From contig OY759267.1 of NCBI GenBank assembly GCA_963662155.1, positions 37,958,778 through 38,022,777 on the forward strand: a stretch of DNA of 64,000 nucleotides. Direction: 5' to 3'. The notes beneath the pieces were generated by a model. The model was not told the DNA's origin. It did no database searches and saw only the letters and a program-made list of their open reading frames with translations. The stretch is from Lamellibrachia columna (lineage: Eukaryota; Annelida; Polychaeta; Sabellida; Siboglinidae). Position 1 is the stretch's first letter; each line of letters begins with the position of its first letter. Shown in pieces: positions 62,853-64,000 of the stretch. Made by a program: the position numbers and the translations under genes.

Positions 62853-64000
62853 TATGCAATAACCAACACAAGTCCGATGTAGGAGAGAATTGAAACAGGC
62901 CAAATAAATGACGTTTTTTATTGCAAAGTGGACTGCTTATCACGCAGCCACTTTGGCAAGAACATTAACAGGAATGTGAGCTCCTCTAAGCAAACCCGAC
63001 AGGAACTGAACACATGTACAGCCCCGTCCGGCAAGTTTCTCAGAGCCCACATTCCTACAAGCATGACGATAACATATATACATCAAGAAGTCGTCATGAA
63101 CATGTAATGCAAAGAATACAGACATTCCACCACCAATACACAAATTTAATTACAAACAGGTGGGGCCATTTCGCTAACCTATATAAACATAAGCCAAGAA
63201 TACCGTTGAAGAAACAGGAAGCCTGTCTGCGCAGAAAACCCCATGAACACCAAATACTAGGGGACAAACCCTCGTGTTCATCTTATATTAGGCCAAAAGT
63301 GGGGAAAGCGGTTTCGACATCTTCCAACTTCCTATTTCATCAACGATGTACAATCGCATTTAAACTAAGCATTGAGAATAAGGAAGAAAGGTGGGGAGGA
63401 GGGCGGATTTCGAGAGACAAATTTTAGTCACAACTTCGCAATGCAGAGACTGAAGCAGGAGCGAAAGATTCAAGCTACTGGCTCCGGTTTGGACTGGTTT
63501 CCGCTAAGCCGTGATTGGATGGCTAGCGCGGAGTAATACAATTTATTTGGCCAAATAGTTCCGGTGTAGTCTCGGACACCCAGGGCAAGTTTAACGACGA
63601 CCTGTCTTGGTTATCTCATAAAAATTGTTATGCACCTGGTGAGTTGCATAAATTCATTTATGCAATAACCAACACAAGTCCGATGTAGGAGAGAATTGAA
63701 ACAGGCCAAATAAATGACGTTTTTTATTGCAAAGTGGACTGCTTATCACGCAGCCACTTTGGCAAGAACATTAACAGGAATGTGAGCTCCTCTAAGCAAA
63801 CCCGACAGGAACTGAACACATGTACAGCCCCGTCCGGCAAGTTTCTCAGAGCCCACATTCCTACAAGCATGACGATAACATATATACATCAAGAAGTCGT
63901 CATGAACATGTAATGCAAAGAATACAGACATTCCACCACCAATACACAAATTTAATTGCAAACAGGTGGGGCCATTTCGCTAACCTATATAAACATAAGC
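62849..64000 (+). repeat. 806-bp direct repeat running off the window
   Basis: 62,849-63,194 recurs at 63,655-64,000 with about one change in 346 bp (near 63,150). The intervening 460 bp is single-copy here. Second copy is cut by the window edge, so tandem array and LTR-like pair cannot be told apart. The junction TTGCATAAATTCATTTATGCAA (63,644-63,665) has a perfect 10-bp inverted repeat. Confidence 0.92.

Overview
This window is metazoan nuclear DNA. It holds split genes with GT/AG introns, several clades of non-LTR retrotransposon, Ty3/gypsy-type pol, DNA transposons, and an extreme load of (TA)n, (GT)n and (GTGC)n microsatellites. There is no operon, Shine-Dalgarno site or dense coding. 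The mix of an LBP/BPI gene, a short-chain collagen C4-like gene and a PLAT-domain gene suggests a lophotrochozoan, most likely a mollusc. That is inference; the species cannot be named from the sequence.

Host genes. (1) Minus strand, 1,158-9,046: ten exons of an LBP/BPI-type lipid-binding innate-immunity gene. They were found by conserved motifs and all phase-compatible splice sites; the signal-peptide exon and the last 3' exons were not found. Its introns hold a 32-bp minisatellite (4.29-5.43 kb), a LINE 3' end (2.7-3.15 kb) and a (CA)n tract 43 nt upstream of an acceptor. (2) Minus strand, 18,206-18,835: two exons that together make one PLAT domain. (3) Plus strand, about 31,292-33,540: three exons of a short-chain collagen C4-like gene, with a 330-bp (UG)n tract just before the last acceptor and lesions in the last exon.

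The main structure is at 37.2-55.4 kb. Matching inverted sequence shows one old DNA transposon with inverted repeats of about 1 kb (left 37,219-41,894, right 51,477-55,350, both interrupted). Between them lies a minus-strand gene with FEN1/XPG-like nuclease motifs and a Cys-rich tail, resembling the nuclease described for the Academ (AcademX) branch. Later insertions have opened this element: a gypsy-type LTR element (37,404-41,107) in the left repeat; an 8.5-kb TTAA-flanked element (42,226-50,714) inside the nuclease gene; a hAT-like element with a 764-bp pure (GT)n tract inside that; a TA-flanked 2.16-kb element (51,841-54,001) in the right repeat, itself split by a GC-rich hAT-like MITE (52,015-53,248); and a TTAA-flanked MITE (54,137-54,752). 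The two arms act as empty sites for each other's insertions.

Elsewhere: a solo LTR of the same gypsy family carrying a 60-bp VNTR (14.8-15.9 kb); a TA-filled inverted-repeat element (17.2-17.8 kb); a nest of TA tracts around a LINE 3' end (24.7-26.2 kb); two large copies of a CCCTTAAT-rich degenerate repeat (26.3-28.3 and 58.9-60.9 kb); CR1-like LINE fragments (36, 40, 55.6 and 57.4 kb); and an 806-bp direct repeat running off the right edge. About half of the window shows nothing recognisable. Splice sites and repeat borders were placed by eye.
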